DNA from: an uncultured Acetatifactor sp.
Lineage (GTDB): Bacteria; Bacillota; Clostridia; Lachnospirales; Lachnospiraceae
Direction: 5' to 3'
DNA length: 64,000 bases
NCBI GenBank assembly: GCA_949840935.1
Contig: CATKXX010000013.1
Coordinates: 1 to 64,000 of the forward strand
Below the pieces are notes generated by a model. It ran no database searches and had not been told where the DNA came from. It saw only the letters and a program-made list of their open reading frames with translations. The position numbers were made by a program, and so were the translations under genes. Numbering within the stretch: position 1 is the stretch's first letter; each line of letters starts with the position of its first letter. Of the stretch, positions 52,237 to 60,593 are shown in pieces.

Positions 52237-55200
52237 ATGTCGCAGATTGTTGCGGGGATGTATGAAATAGACCGGCAGATTGGAGCCGGGGGCGGCGGGG
52301 TCGTGTACCTGGGGCGCCACATCAGGCTGGAGAAACAGGTGGTGCTCAAGGCGGATAAGCGGAGGCTTTCCACGGCCAGGGAGGCTCTGCGCCGTGAAGT
52401 GGATCTGCTCAAAGGGCTGAGCCAGACTTATATTCCCCAGGTCTATGATTTTGTCCAGGAAGACGGCGTTGTCTACACGGTTATGGACTATATCGACGGG
52501 GAAAGCCTGGATAAGCTGTTGGCCAGGGGACAGCGGCCTGCTCAGCCGCAGGTCATAAGGTGGGCCTGCCAGCTTCTGGAGGCGCTCTGCTATCTTCATG
52601 GCACGCCGCCCCACGGGATCCTGCATGGTGATATCAAGCCTGCAAATATCATGTTGCGGACAAACGGGGATATCTGTCTGATTGATTACAATATCGCGCT
52701 GGCGCTGGGGGAGGACGGGGCTGTTAAGGTGGGCTTCAGCCGGGGATATGCCTCACCGGAGCACTATGGGGCGGACTATATCAGCGCCAACAGGCCTGCC
52801 GCAGTGGGAACGCTCACAGGGATAAGGACGGCGGGGCTGCCCAGGCGGGGAAAGACACAGGATGAACCGGACAGCCGCGATAAGGAGGGTGTAAGAAGAA
52901 AGCAGGCGGAATCGGAAGCCACTCAGGTGGAATCGGAAGCCACCCAGGTGGAACCGGATGTGTTCCGGGCAGAATCGGAAGCTACCCGGGTGGAACCGGA
53001 TGTGTTCCGGGCAGAATCGGAAGCTACCCGGGCGGAATCGGAAGCCACCCAGACGGAATCGGATGCGCCTCAGGGGAATCCTGATGCTACTCAGGTGGAT
53101 CCGGAGGTGACGCTGGCGGATGTGAACGGGGAGATGAGCCGCGGGAATAAGACATCGGCGGATTCTTCCGCTTCCACGTCGGGCCGCAGCCAGAGGGGGA
53201 TCCTACTGGATGCCCGCTCCGATATTTACAGCCTGGGCGCTACCCTTTACCATCTGTTGTCGGGAAGGAAGCCGGCCCAGGACGCCCGTGAGGTCATACC
53301 CCTGGGGCCGGATGTGTGCAGCCCGGCGGTGGCGGATATCGTTAAAAAGGCTATGGCTCCCGAGCCGGAGATGCGCTATCAGACAGCGGAAGACATGCTG
53401 GCTGATTTTCTGATGCTGCATAAAAGGGACAGGAGAATCCTGCGCCATAAGAGACGGGAAATGATATTTGCGGCGTCCATGGCGGCTGCCTTTCTGGCGG
53501 GAGGGGCCAGCGCCTTTACGGGGCTGAAGCAGCTGGAACAGCGGCAGACGGCGCTTGCCTGTGCGGAATATTCCGCCAATGCTCTGGCGGAGGGAAATGT
53601 CTCGGAGGCCCTGCGTCAGGCGCTTCTGGCAATTCCTGCCGGAAACAGTATATTCAATGCCCCGGTGACAGCGCAGGCGCAGAGAGCGCTGACGGACGCC
53701 CTGGGGGTCTATGACCTGTCGGGGGGCTTCGAGGCGGTGGATGCAGTGGAAATCCCTGGTGCCCCTTTTAAGATCGTAATGTCCCCGGAGGGAACCTGTT
53801 TTGCCGTTGTGTATGCATATGAAGCCGCTGTGTATGATGCCGGGACGCTGGAGAGAAGGGCGGTGCTTCCTGTTCTGGAATCTGCCCTTTCGGATGTGGT
53901 GTTCCCGGAGGAAGGAATCCTTGTCTTTGCCGGAGAAGAAGGGGTATCCGCTTATGACCTGGATAAGGAACAGTTCCTCTGGAAGAAGGACAGGGCTACC
54001 TTTCTGACGCTTTCCGGGGACGGTAAATGTGTTGCCGCGGTGAACCGGGATGAGGACAGGGCGGTGGTCTACAGGGTGTCGGACGGGGAAATATTGTATG
54101 AGCGTTCCTTTGAGGGAGAGCATATGCGGGTGGCGGCCAACGATATCTTTGCGGATCCCGGGGACAACATCTTTGCCTTGAATGAAGACGGAAGCCTGCT
54201 GGCAGTGAGCTTTTCCGACGGAGGGCTCATCATCCATGATCTGGAAGATCCGGCGGAGGATCTGATCGTTTATGACGCTTCCGATTATGCCCATTTTGAG
54301 GGCGGTTTCTGTGGGAAATATTTTGCCTATGCCGCCAGCGCGGGTTCCGGTTCTGTGTTTGGCATTGTGGATACCAGAGAAGGGAGCCTGGCAGGGGAGG
54401 CTCTGTCGCAAAGCCCTTGCCTGCTGAAGGCCGGCAGGGAGGGCTTTTATCTGGCCAATGAAAATCTGCTGGTGAGAGTGAATCCGGAGACGCTGGAACA
54501 GATGGAGCTGGCTTATACGGACAGCGTGAACATCACGGGCTTTGCAGTGGACGGGGACTATGTCCTTTTGGCCACAGAGGACAATGGCTTTTCCTTTTAT
54601 GATGGAGGGGCGCACCGGATGTCCTCGGAGCAGTGCCGGGAAAACTGTGATTTTACGGAGCTCTCCCAGGGGCTGGCCGTGATCGGGAATCGGAATGAGC
54701 CGTCCTTAAGGGTGATGAGGCTGGAGGATCACAGGGAGTCGCTGCTTGCCTCCTACGATCCCAGGTACGTCCATGACGAGGCGCGGATCAGTGCGGACGG
54801 GAAGACGGCCATGCTGTTTGGATATCAGGATTTTGCCATTTATGATATGGCAGGCACATTGATCAAAAGCTGCGAGCTGCCGGATGCGGACAGGATTTAC
54901 GATCAGCAGTTTCGGAAAAGCGGGGAAGAATCCTTTCTGGAGGTCATCTGGTATGACGGGACAGTGCGCTGTTACAGCGCTTCTGACGGCACTATGATCT
55001 CAGAGACAAAGGGGGAGGCCCCGGCAAAGGACTTGTATGAGGAATTTTACACCGACAGATACCGCGTTGTCTCATCCCTGCACAGCGCCCCGGAGGTATA
55101 TGACCTGCAGTCGGGGAAGCTGGTGGCTGTGCTGGAGGAGGACTCCTATCTGACTTATGTGACGCAGCTGGAGGGGAATCTTCTGACGGAATATGTCAGC

Positions 55201-55380
55201 GCGTCGGGGGACAGGTACGGGCTGCTTCTGGATGAAGATTTCGGGACGACGGCGTATCTGCCCGGGCTCTGTGACGTGACGGAGGGCGGCTTTGTGTTTG
55301 ACGACGGCGCGGGAAAGCTGCGATACTGCAGGAGATATTCGCTGCAGGAGCTGGTTGGGATGGCGGAGGCAGGGCTGTAG
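52237..55380 (+). CDS. Membrane Ser/Thr kinase with propeller-like sensor
   Basis: 1047 aa. Kinase lobes in residues 5-180 and 320-395: 'GAGGGGVVYLG', Lys in 'VVLKADKRR', 'HGDIKPANIML' (HGD instead of HRD), Asp in 'LIDYNIA' (DYN instead of DFG), 'GYASPEHYG' and 'DARSDIYSLGATLYHLLSG'. Between the last two lies a 140-residue insertion holding ten 7-residue repeats (residues 225-294). A transmembrane helix (about 408-430) leads to an outer region of about 600 residues made of WD40/PQQ-like strands, probably a beta-propeller sensor. ATG 52237 follows GGGAGG; ATG 52216 is less likely. Key catalytic residues are present, so it is probably active. Distinct from PrkC; no PASTA. Confidence 0.9.
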   Translation: MSQIVAGMYEIDRQIGAGGGGVVYLGRHIRLEKQVVLKADKRRLSTAREALRREVDLLKGLSQTYIPQVYDFVQEDGVVYTVMDYIDGESLDKLLARGQRPAQPQVIRWACQLLEALCYLHGTPPHGILHGDIKPANIMLRTNGDICLIDYNIALALGEDGAVKVGFSRGYASPEHYGADYISANRPAAVGTLTGIRTAGLPRRGKTQDEPDSRDKEGVRRKQAESEATQVESEATQVEPDVFRAESEATRVEPDVFRAESEATRAESEATQTESDAPQGNPDATQVDPEVTLADVNGEMSRGNKTSADSSASTSGRSQRGILLDARSDIYSLGATLYHLLSGRKPAQDAREVIPLGPDVCSPAVADIVKKAMAPEPEMRYQTAEDMLADFLMLHKRDRRILRHKRREMIFAASMAAAFLAGGASAFTGLKQLEQRQTALACAEYSANALAEGNVSEALRQALLAIPAGNSIFNAPVTAQAQRALTDALGVYDLSGGFEAVDAVEIPGAPFKIVMSPEGTCFAVVYAYEAAVYDAGTLERRAVLPVLESALSDVVFPEEGILVFAGEEGVSAYDLDKEQFLWKKDRATFLTLSGDGKCVAAVNRDEDRAVVYRVSDGEILYERSFEGEHMRVAANDIFADPGDNIFALNEDGSLLAVSFSDGGLIIHDLEDPAEDLIVYDASDYAHFEGGFCGKYFAYAASAGSGSVFGIVDTREGSLAGEALSQSPCLLKAGREGFYLANENLLVRVNPETLEQMELAYTDSVNITGFAVDGDYVLLATEDNGFSFYDGGAHRMSSEQCRENCDFTELSQGLAVIGNRNEPSLRVMRLEDHRESLLASYDPRYVHDEARISADGKTAMLFGYQDFAIYDMAGTLIKSCELPDADRIYDQQFRKSGEESFLEVIWYDGTVRCYSASDGTMISETKGEAPAKDLYEEFYTDRYRVVSSLHSAPEVYDLQSGKLVAVLEEDSYLTYVTQLEGNLLTEYVSASGDRYGLLLDEDFGTTAYLPGLCDVTEGGFVFDDGAGKLRYCRRYSLQELVGMAEAGL
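52909..53118 (+). repeat. Ten 21-bp in-frame repeats inside the kinase domain
   Basis: Ten consecutive 21-base units encode heptapeptides of the forms ESEATQV, EPDVFRA, ESEATRA and degenerate relatives. They lie in the insertion after the kinase 'SPE' motif. Several units are identical in DNA, suggesting recent expansion. Confidence 0.9.
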
Positions 55381-55502
55381 CTGCAGAGATTGTGGGAATT
55401 TTACGTAGAATACCGTAAATCCGGATAAAAACCAGAATTTCAACACACTTAACTCCAACATGGAACGGGAATAAAAAGGCATCCTAAAATAGCAAAAAAC
55501 AC

Positions 55503-55531
55503 TTTTCAACTACATATTTTCAGGCTATAAT
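55503..55531 (+). promoter_or_regulatory. Promoter of the Rpn-type gene
   Basis: TTTTCA (55503-55508), 17 bases, TATAAT (55526-55531), 72 bases before ATG 55604. Confidence 0.55.
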
Positions 55532-55603
55532 ACCTACATAGCCTTGATATACTATTTACATGCTCTTGATATAGGAATAGGACTCAGAAATAACATATAC
55601 AGA

Positions 55604-56410
55604 ATGGAATCGAATATTTTGCAGACAAGTACAGAACAGCAGTTACTTATTCAACAGATGAATGTTATAGATGATATGTTTTTCCAAAAAATTGCAGAAG
55701 ACAAAGATGTCTGTGAAGAAATATTACGAATTATCCTCCAAAAACCAAAGCTGAGAGTAATTGAGTCACAGACACAGCGTTTCCTCCGTAATATTGGAGC
55801 ACATTCCGTGATACTTGATTTGCTTTGCGAGGATGAGAATGGTGCCAGGATTAATGTGGAGATGCAAAAGTCTGATGATGATGACCATGTACGGCGTGTC
55901 CGATTCAACAGTTCTAACATCGACACGACTTTTACAGAAAAAGGACTGGATTATAAAGACTTCCCTGATATCTATGTGATATTTATCTCCAAGTTTGATA
56001 TGTTTCAGGAAAACAAAACAATCTACCATTTGGAAACTATCATTAAGGAGACCGGGACATCTGTTGAAGATGGAATACATCGGATATTTGTAAACTGCAC
56101 TGTAGATGACGGATCCGATATTGCTGAATTGATGCAATATTTCAAAAACAGCACAGGCCAAAACAGTAAGTTTCCCAAACTGTCAAACCGGGTGAAATAT
56201 TTCAAGGAATCAAAGGAAGGAGCTGACGCCATGACACAGATTGTTGAAGAATATGCAAGCAAAAAGGTTCTTGAGCGGGATAAAGAAACCGCAAAATCAC
56301 TTTTACAGAACGGAGTACCTGCAGATGTGGTAATAAAATCCATCCCGACTATTTCAATAGAGTTTATCGAAAAATTACACAGACAGCTCGCAACAGTAGA
56401 AAAGCAATAA
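55604..56410 (+). CDS. Rpn/PD-(D/E)XK nuclease family putative transposase
   Basis: 268 aa from ATG 55604. N-terminal 'DDMFFQKIAEDKDVCEEILRIIL' and core 'ILDLLCEDENGARINVEMQKSD' carry the D...ExQ pattern of the PD-(D/E)XK fold; then 'YVIFISKFDMF', and a C-terminal helix set ending 'SIEFIEKLHRQLA'. The family (Rpn / PDDEXK transposase) includes RecA-independent recombination-promoting nucleases and is often multicopy. Codons are A/T-rich compared with flanking genes, indicating transfer. The ribosome site is weak. It may be an active mobile gene; no terminal inverted repeats were recognised. Confidence 0.83.
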   Translation: MESNILQTSTEQQLLIQQMNVIDDMFFQKIAEDKDVCEEILRIILQKPKLRVIESQTQRFLRNIGAHSVILDLLCEDENGARINVEMQKSDDDDHVRRVRFNSSNIDTTFTEKGLDYKDFPDIYVIFISKFDMFQENKTIYHLETIIKETGTSVEDGIHRIFVNCTVDDGSDIAELMQYFKNSTGQNSKFPKLSNRVKYFKESKEGADAMTQIVEEYASKKVLERDKETAKSLLQNGVPADVVIKSIPTISIEFIEKLHRQLATVEKQ

Positions 56411-56452
56411 AATTCCTGCATTTTAAGAATTCAATCTTCTTTTCATTAATAC

Positions 56453-56490
56453 AAAAAGGAACCAGCTTGTTTATGCCAGTTCCTTTTTTG
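56453..56490 (+). terminator. Terminator after the Rpn-type gene
   Basis: AAAAAGGAAC / GTTCCTTTTTT stem with a 16-base loop and T-run, 43 bases after the stop codon. The symmetric A- and T-runs could also let it work on the minus strand. Confidence 0.8.
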
Positions 56491-56504
56491 TTGTTTTCAA
56501 TCCC

Positions 56505-56715
56505 CCACTACCCTCAGCTTTTACTTCGCCGTTTTCAAGATCACATCCGCCGCATCCTCTGACTTAATCTTATGTTTCCATGTCCTGCATACTCCAGAAA
56601 TTCCTCCGTCTCCGCCTTCAGCCGGGAAACTGCAATAAAGCGTGTCCGATCGGTTAAAAGCGACAAACGGGTTTGCTCAACTTACTCATATTTCTCATAC
56701 CTCCTCATATGTTGA
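56505..56715 (-). pseudogene. Decayed minus-strand gene remnant
   Basis: On the minus strand AGGAGG and ATG near 56700 begin a short frame that stops after about 14 codons. Further on, coding-like stretches appear in different frames: 'AVSRLKAETEEFLEYAG', then 'KHKIKSEDAADVILKTAK' followed by TAA near 56530. This looks like the tail of a protein broken by a frameshift and a stop. Family not recognised. It lies in the 529-base gap 56411-56939, whose other contents are the terminator at 56453 and the LysM-gene promoter. Confidence 0.35.
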
Positions 56716-56839
56716 TTCATTACTTGAACGGAGTTATAACATTTTCCCTCTTTGAAAGTACCTGGATACGAGAGGTGTGATGTGGAGGGTGAAAGGTTAA
56801 CATCTGGTGCCAATGAGTGGCAGTATTTGAATAATATAG

Positions 56840-56868
56840 TTGAAAATTGTAAAAATATGGGTTATACT
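56840..56868 (+). promoter_or_regulatory. Promoter of the LysM surface-protein gene
   Basis: TTGAAA (56840-56845), 17 bases, TATACT (56863-56868), 71 bases before the start codon. Its spacer begins ATTGTAAAAATAT, matching the tad promoter at 37310 at 12 of 13 positions. Confidence 0.7.
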
Positions 56869-56939
56869 TGTAAAATGTAAGAAATATTGTAACTATATGG
56901 TTTTAAATTGTATTCACAGTAGAAAGGAGATTGAAACAA

Positions 56940-59900
56940 ATGAAATGGAAACCGATGAAAAGCGGGTTGGCGCTGATACTGGCAGCAGTATTGGCAATCC
57001 CAACCCTGCCGGCGAGAGCGGAGGAGGCGGCTTCTGCAGATGCTTCTCCCATGGCCGGAGTATCGGAGACTTCCGCTGAGGAGGTAATCTTCAACACAGG
57101 AAACGGAAATGTGACTGTTGCTGACGGAAGCGTATCTGGAAATGATGCTGCAGATGTTTACTTTGAGTCAGATGGAAGCTACACGATCCCTACAGGGCTG
57201 GTTGGGTTGAACGCTTTTTTCCCTTATGAAGTGCAGTTTACCTGTAATGGGGAGACCACGAAAGAGTGGTTCCTGACTCCCGATGATTCCGTGGAGGTGG
57301 GAGGGCATACCTTCTATGTGGAGGCTGTCGCTGACGGCAGTGCGGTGACGCAAATCAGCCTTGAGGTAGGCGGCGATACCGTGGCAGTGTACCCGGAGGA
57401 GAAAGAATTTGCGGATCAGAAGCTTGATATGGCGTCTCCCCTTACCCTTCTTCCCATCAAAGAGGTGAGGCTTGGTTCTGTCGATCTGACTTCCTATACG
57501 CCGGTGGAATTGACCCAGGTGTCTGTAAAAGCGCTTTTGGGAGACAAAGTGGCGGACGGGGACACGATCGCATGGAGGAACAGGTATACCGATGGTGACT
57601 ATGAGGTCAGCCAGGCGGGGGATAAGGTGAATCTGAGTGTGAACACCTATTATGGGTCTTCTCAGGAGCTGGAGATGATCGTGGGCTCCGGTAATCAGCT
57701 GGATGCCGATGCAGTCCGCTATCTGATGTCCTTGAGGATAAAGGAATCCAGAAAGTGGCTGCTTCCCGCTATTTATATGCAGGATGGGCAGGGTATCCGC
57801 ACAGCGCTTCCCACGGTGGAAAGTTCCACGCGTTATTCTGATTACCGTGCAGAGAGGGAGATGGCTGTCTGCGCAGGTTCCAGTACGGTAGGTACCGTTA
57901 CAGAGGCATACGTCAGCCTGAAGGTAAATCCTGATGTATTCCCGGGAAGTTATCAGCTGAGGGCATTTGAGGGCAATTATACGTCGGCGGAGGAAGCCAT
58001 GGCGGCTGCGGAGATTACGGACAGGATTTTCTGTACGGATATGACACAGGCCAATGCAGGATATTTGCTGCCGCGCCATACCAGCGGCACACCGGATAAA
58101 TGGATCACAGTGGTGTCCTTTGACGGAAGTGGGAATGTAACGGGCTGTCTGTCCTTTTTGTTGGAACTCAGCACCAGCGGAATTTCAATGTATCCTGAGT
58201 ATGCGTTGAGATATAAGACGGAATCCGGTACAATGTCTCCGGATGTAACGCGGGGCAGAAGTACCAGTTACAACTCCGAGGAAAATTGCAACTATTATAC
58301 TTATACCCTGGCGTCAGGCAATGCGGCGGATAAGGTATATTATCAGAGGTTTTTATTTAGCGTAGACGGAACCAGCAGCCCTGATTCCATCACAGGGGCA
58401 TATGTGGGACTTTATGATTCCATTGCGGAAGCTGCGGCAGCAGGTGCGGCGGATATCAAGGGAGACCTTTTTGGCACGAGCGGCTATGGGGCTGATTACA
58501 GTCAGGGCGTCTGCTTTACGATTTTCTATGGTGCGGATGGTGCTCCGGATCAGAGGGTATGGAGGTATGGCATCAAGACGGTAGAGGCGTCAGTGCCCTC
58601 AACACCTACACCTCTGAACAGCGGTGTACAGTTGTTTATTAACGGGTTCCAGAAAGAAGATAAGACATCTGTTAACTATTATCAAGTAAGACAGTCGGAG
58701 GATTCCTATGGGGAATACAATTTCCTGACCTTTATCGTGGACAAGGATGTTACCGATGAAGAATTAAAGAACCTGGCTCCTGTGTTCACTGTTTCTGCCG
58801 GGGCTAAGCTTTATACCGCAGGTGGCAGCGCGGAGGAAATCAGTGGGGAAAGCTATCATGATTTCACCAGCCCCGTACTGTATACGGTATCCGCTGAAAA
58901 CGGGGAAAATGCTAAGAATTACTGGATTCAGGTGCTGCGTGCCACAGAAGGTGCCGGACAGTTATTCATTAACAGCCTGGTGGATCCCAACGCAGAAACC
59001 CATGTGGGCGAAGACGGCGTGATCTATTCCACCAGAGAGGTGATGCTGGACAGCTACCATGATGATATCCATGATATCCTGCTTGCCAATATGGGTACGG
59101 AAGCGATAGAGAAACTGTCCGTGGAGCTGGAGTCCGATACGGTGGAGCTTCATGGATACTGGACATTGGACGGGCAGGAAGATATGCTGGGATTTGTGGA
59201 TCTTATGGGCTATCAACCCGCCGGAGACGGATCCATATCCGGGGCGGGAGGTTCCCATGGTTCCTATGCCAGCTATGGAGAATTATGGAACCTGGCAAAG
59301 GTACGCCTGATCGCCAAAGAGGGAGTGGCTGCCGGTACGGATGTAAACGGTACCCTGACGATCAAGTCGGGGGATAAAGTACTGATCGTACTGACACTGA
59401 CCGGTACGGTGGGCGACCCGACCATTATCACACAGGAGATTCCTGAGACGGTGCTGTATGTCCCTTATGGCACCATGATTCAGAACAGCAATAAGTACAG
59501 CTGGAATAAAGTAAGCTATACGTTGGAGAGCGGCACGCTGCCTTCGGGCATGGTTGTAAAGCCCAATGGCGAGATTTACGGCGTGCCCAGGGAAATGGGA
59601 GAATTTACCCTTACGGTGCGCATGGACAACAGCTATGCAGGTTTTGACAGCAGTTCCAAGACATATACGCTGGTCATCAATGAAAATACGGATGCCAATG
59701 TAGATGCGGCTACGGATACGGGATATGAGCTTTCCCAGCGTGTACAGAATATTGATATGGGGTCGTTTACTTCTGGCCCCTCTCCTTCCCAGATGTTGGT
59801 GTCACAGGGAGTTCTTGACGAGTTTGTGGATATCTATCTGGATGGTGTGAAATTGACGGAGGGTCAGGATTATGAGGCTGAATCCGGAAGCACCAGGATT

Positions 59901-60458
59901 ACAATCAGGAGTATCACGCTTGCGTCTGCCGGGGAGGGAGCCCATACGCTGGGAATGGAATTCCGTACCGGAAGCGATATTTTAAAGCGTGCGGCACAGA
60001 ACTACCAGGTCAGCCCGCGCGGTCAGGAGCCGGGCGTTGACAACAATGACGGCAGTCATGGCAACGGCGGGGATAATGACGATGAGGAAAATGTGACGCA
60101 GACGGGAGCAACGGTTGGTGAAACCATGGCTTATACCGTGGTAAAAGGCGACAACCTGAGCAAGATCGCCAGAAGGATCGGTGTCAGCCTCGCACAGCTG
60201 CTGTCATGGAATCCCCAGATCAAGAATCCCAATCTGATCTTCCCGGGCCAGGTGCTGATCGTAGGTTACAGGCAGGGCAGTGCGGTGGCAGAGGCGCTGA
60301 ACCTGGAAGGGGCGGCCTATTATGAGGTAAAGAAGGGCGACTGCCTGTACAGGATCGCAGGGAGGAACGGTTTATCCCTCAATGCGCTTGTGGCAATGAA
60401 CCCTGAGATTGCTAAACAGAAATATATTTATCCCGGGCAGAAGATCCGGATCAAGTAA
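56940..60458 (+). CDS. Large secreted LysM-domain surface protein
   Basis: 1172 aa. Signal peptide at residues 1-28 ('KSGLALILAAVLAIPTLPARA'-type ending ARA-EEA). The middle is beta-rich: several related repeats with 'QLFING...' and 'GQLFINSL' starts, a segment near residue 850 with 'VPYGTMIQ...GTLPSGMVVKPNGEIYGVP' typical of putative-Ig domains, a Gly/Asn/Asp linker (about 1035-1050), and two C-terminal LysM units ('YTVVKGDNLSKIARRIGVS', 'YEVKKGDCLYRIAGRNGLS'), which bind peptidoglycan. ATG 56940 lies nine bases after AAAGGAG. No catalytic domain recognised. Likely wall-attached adhesin or coat-like protein. Confidence 0.85.
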   Translation: MKWKPMKSGLALILAAVLAIPTLPARAEEAASADASPMAGVSETSAEEVIFNTGNGNVTVADGSVSGNDAADVYFESDGSYTIPTGLVGLNAFFPYEVQFTCNGETTKEWFLTPDDSVEVGGHTFYVEAVADGSAVTQISLEVGGDTVAVYPEEKEFADQKLDMASPLTLLPIKEVRLGSVDLTSYTPVELTQVSVKALLGDKVADGDTIAWRNRYTDGDYEVSQAGDKVNLSVNTYYGSSQELEMIVGSGNQLDADAVRYLMSLRIKESRKWLLPAIYMQDGQGIRTALPTVESSTRYSDYRAEREMAVCAGSSTVGTVTEAYVSLKVNPDVFPGSYQLRAFEGNYTSAEEAMAAAEITDRIFCTDMTQANAGYLLPRHTSGTPDKWITVVSFDGSGNVTGCLSFLLELSTSGISMYPEYALRYKTESGTMSPDVTRGRSTSYNSEENCNYYTYTLASGNAADKVYYQRFLFSVDGTSSPDSITGAYVGLYDSIAEAAAAGAADIKGDLFGTSGYGADYSQGVCFTIFYGADGAPDQRVWRYGIKTVEASVPSTPTPLNSGVQLFINGFQKEDKTSVNYYQVRQSEDSYGEYNFLTFIVDKDVTDEELKNLAPVFTVSAGAKLYTAGGSAEEISGESYHDFTSPVLYTVSAENGENAKNYWIQVLRATEGAGQLFINSLVDPNAETHVGEDGVIYSTREVMLDSYHDDIHDILLANMGTEAIEKLSVELESDTVELHGYWTLDGQEDMLGFVDLMGYQPAGDGSISGAGGSHGSYASYGELWNLAKVRLIAKEGVAAGTDVNGTLTIKSGDKVLIVLTLTGTVGDPTIITQEIPETVLYVPYGTMIQNSNKYSWNKVSYTLESGTLPSGMVVKPNGEIYGVPREMGEFTLTVRMDNSYAGFDSSSKTYTLVINENTDANVDAATDTGYELSQRVQNIDMGSFTSGPSPSQMLVSQGVLDEFVDIYLDGVKLTEGQDYEAESGSTRITIRSITLASAGEGAHTLGMEFRTGSDILKRAAQNYQVSPRGQEPGVDNNDGSHGNGGDNDDEENVTQTGATVGETMAYTVVKGDNLSKIARRIGVSLAQLLSWNPQIKNPNLIFPGQVLIVGYRQGSAVAEALNLEGAAYYEVKKGDCLYRIAGRNGLSLNALVAMNPEIAKQKYIYPGQKIRIK

Positions 60459-60504
60459 GAAGAAAGTAAGATATAGAATAGAAAAGAATAGAATAAGAAA
60501 AAAC

Positions 60505-60539
60505 AGGAAGCCGGCTGTGACATCCACAGTCGGCTTCCT
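60505..60539 (-). terminator. Terminator of the minus-strand nrdR operon
   Basis: A 15-bp stem (AGGAAGCCGRCTGTG, one G-U pair) with a 5-base loop. On the minus strand it is followed by GTTTTTTCTTATTC, so it ends the sigG-ylmC-nrdR side. On the plus strand there is no T-run, but the hairpin may also protect the LysM-gene message. Confidence 0.75.
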
Positions 60540-60564
60540 AGAACGTGTTTGAAAAATGCTTTCC
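60540..60564 (+). repeat. Dispersed ~26-bp repeat, copy C
   Basis: AGAACGTGTTTGAAAAATGC followed by TTTCC matches the minus strand of the pair at 40676-40729. It sits immediately beside the nrdR terminator and 30 bases from the nrdR stop. Confidence 0.7.
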
Positions 60565-60593
60565 TTGGGCTGCCGCAGGCTTCCAACGGTATC

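Noticed and set aside
55380-55430. Terminator after the kinase gene
   Set aside because: TTTACG/CGTAAA pairs over an 8-base loop but no T-run follows; too weak to call.
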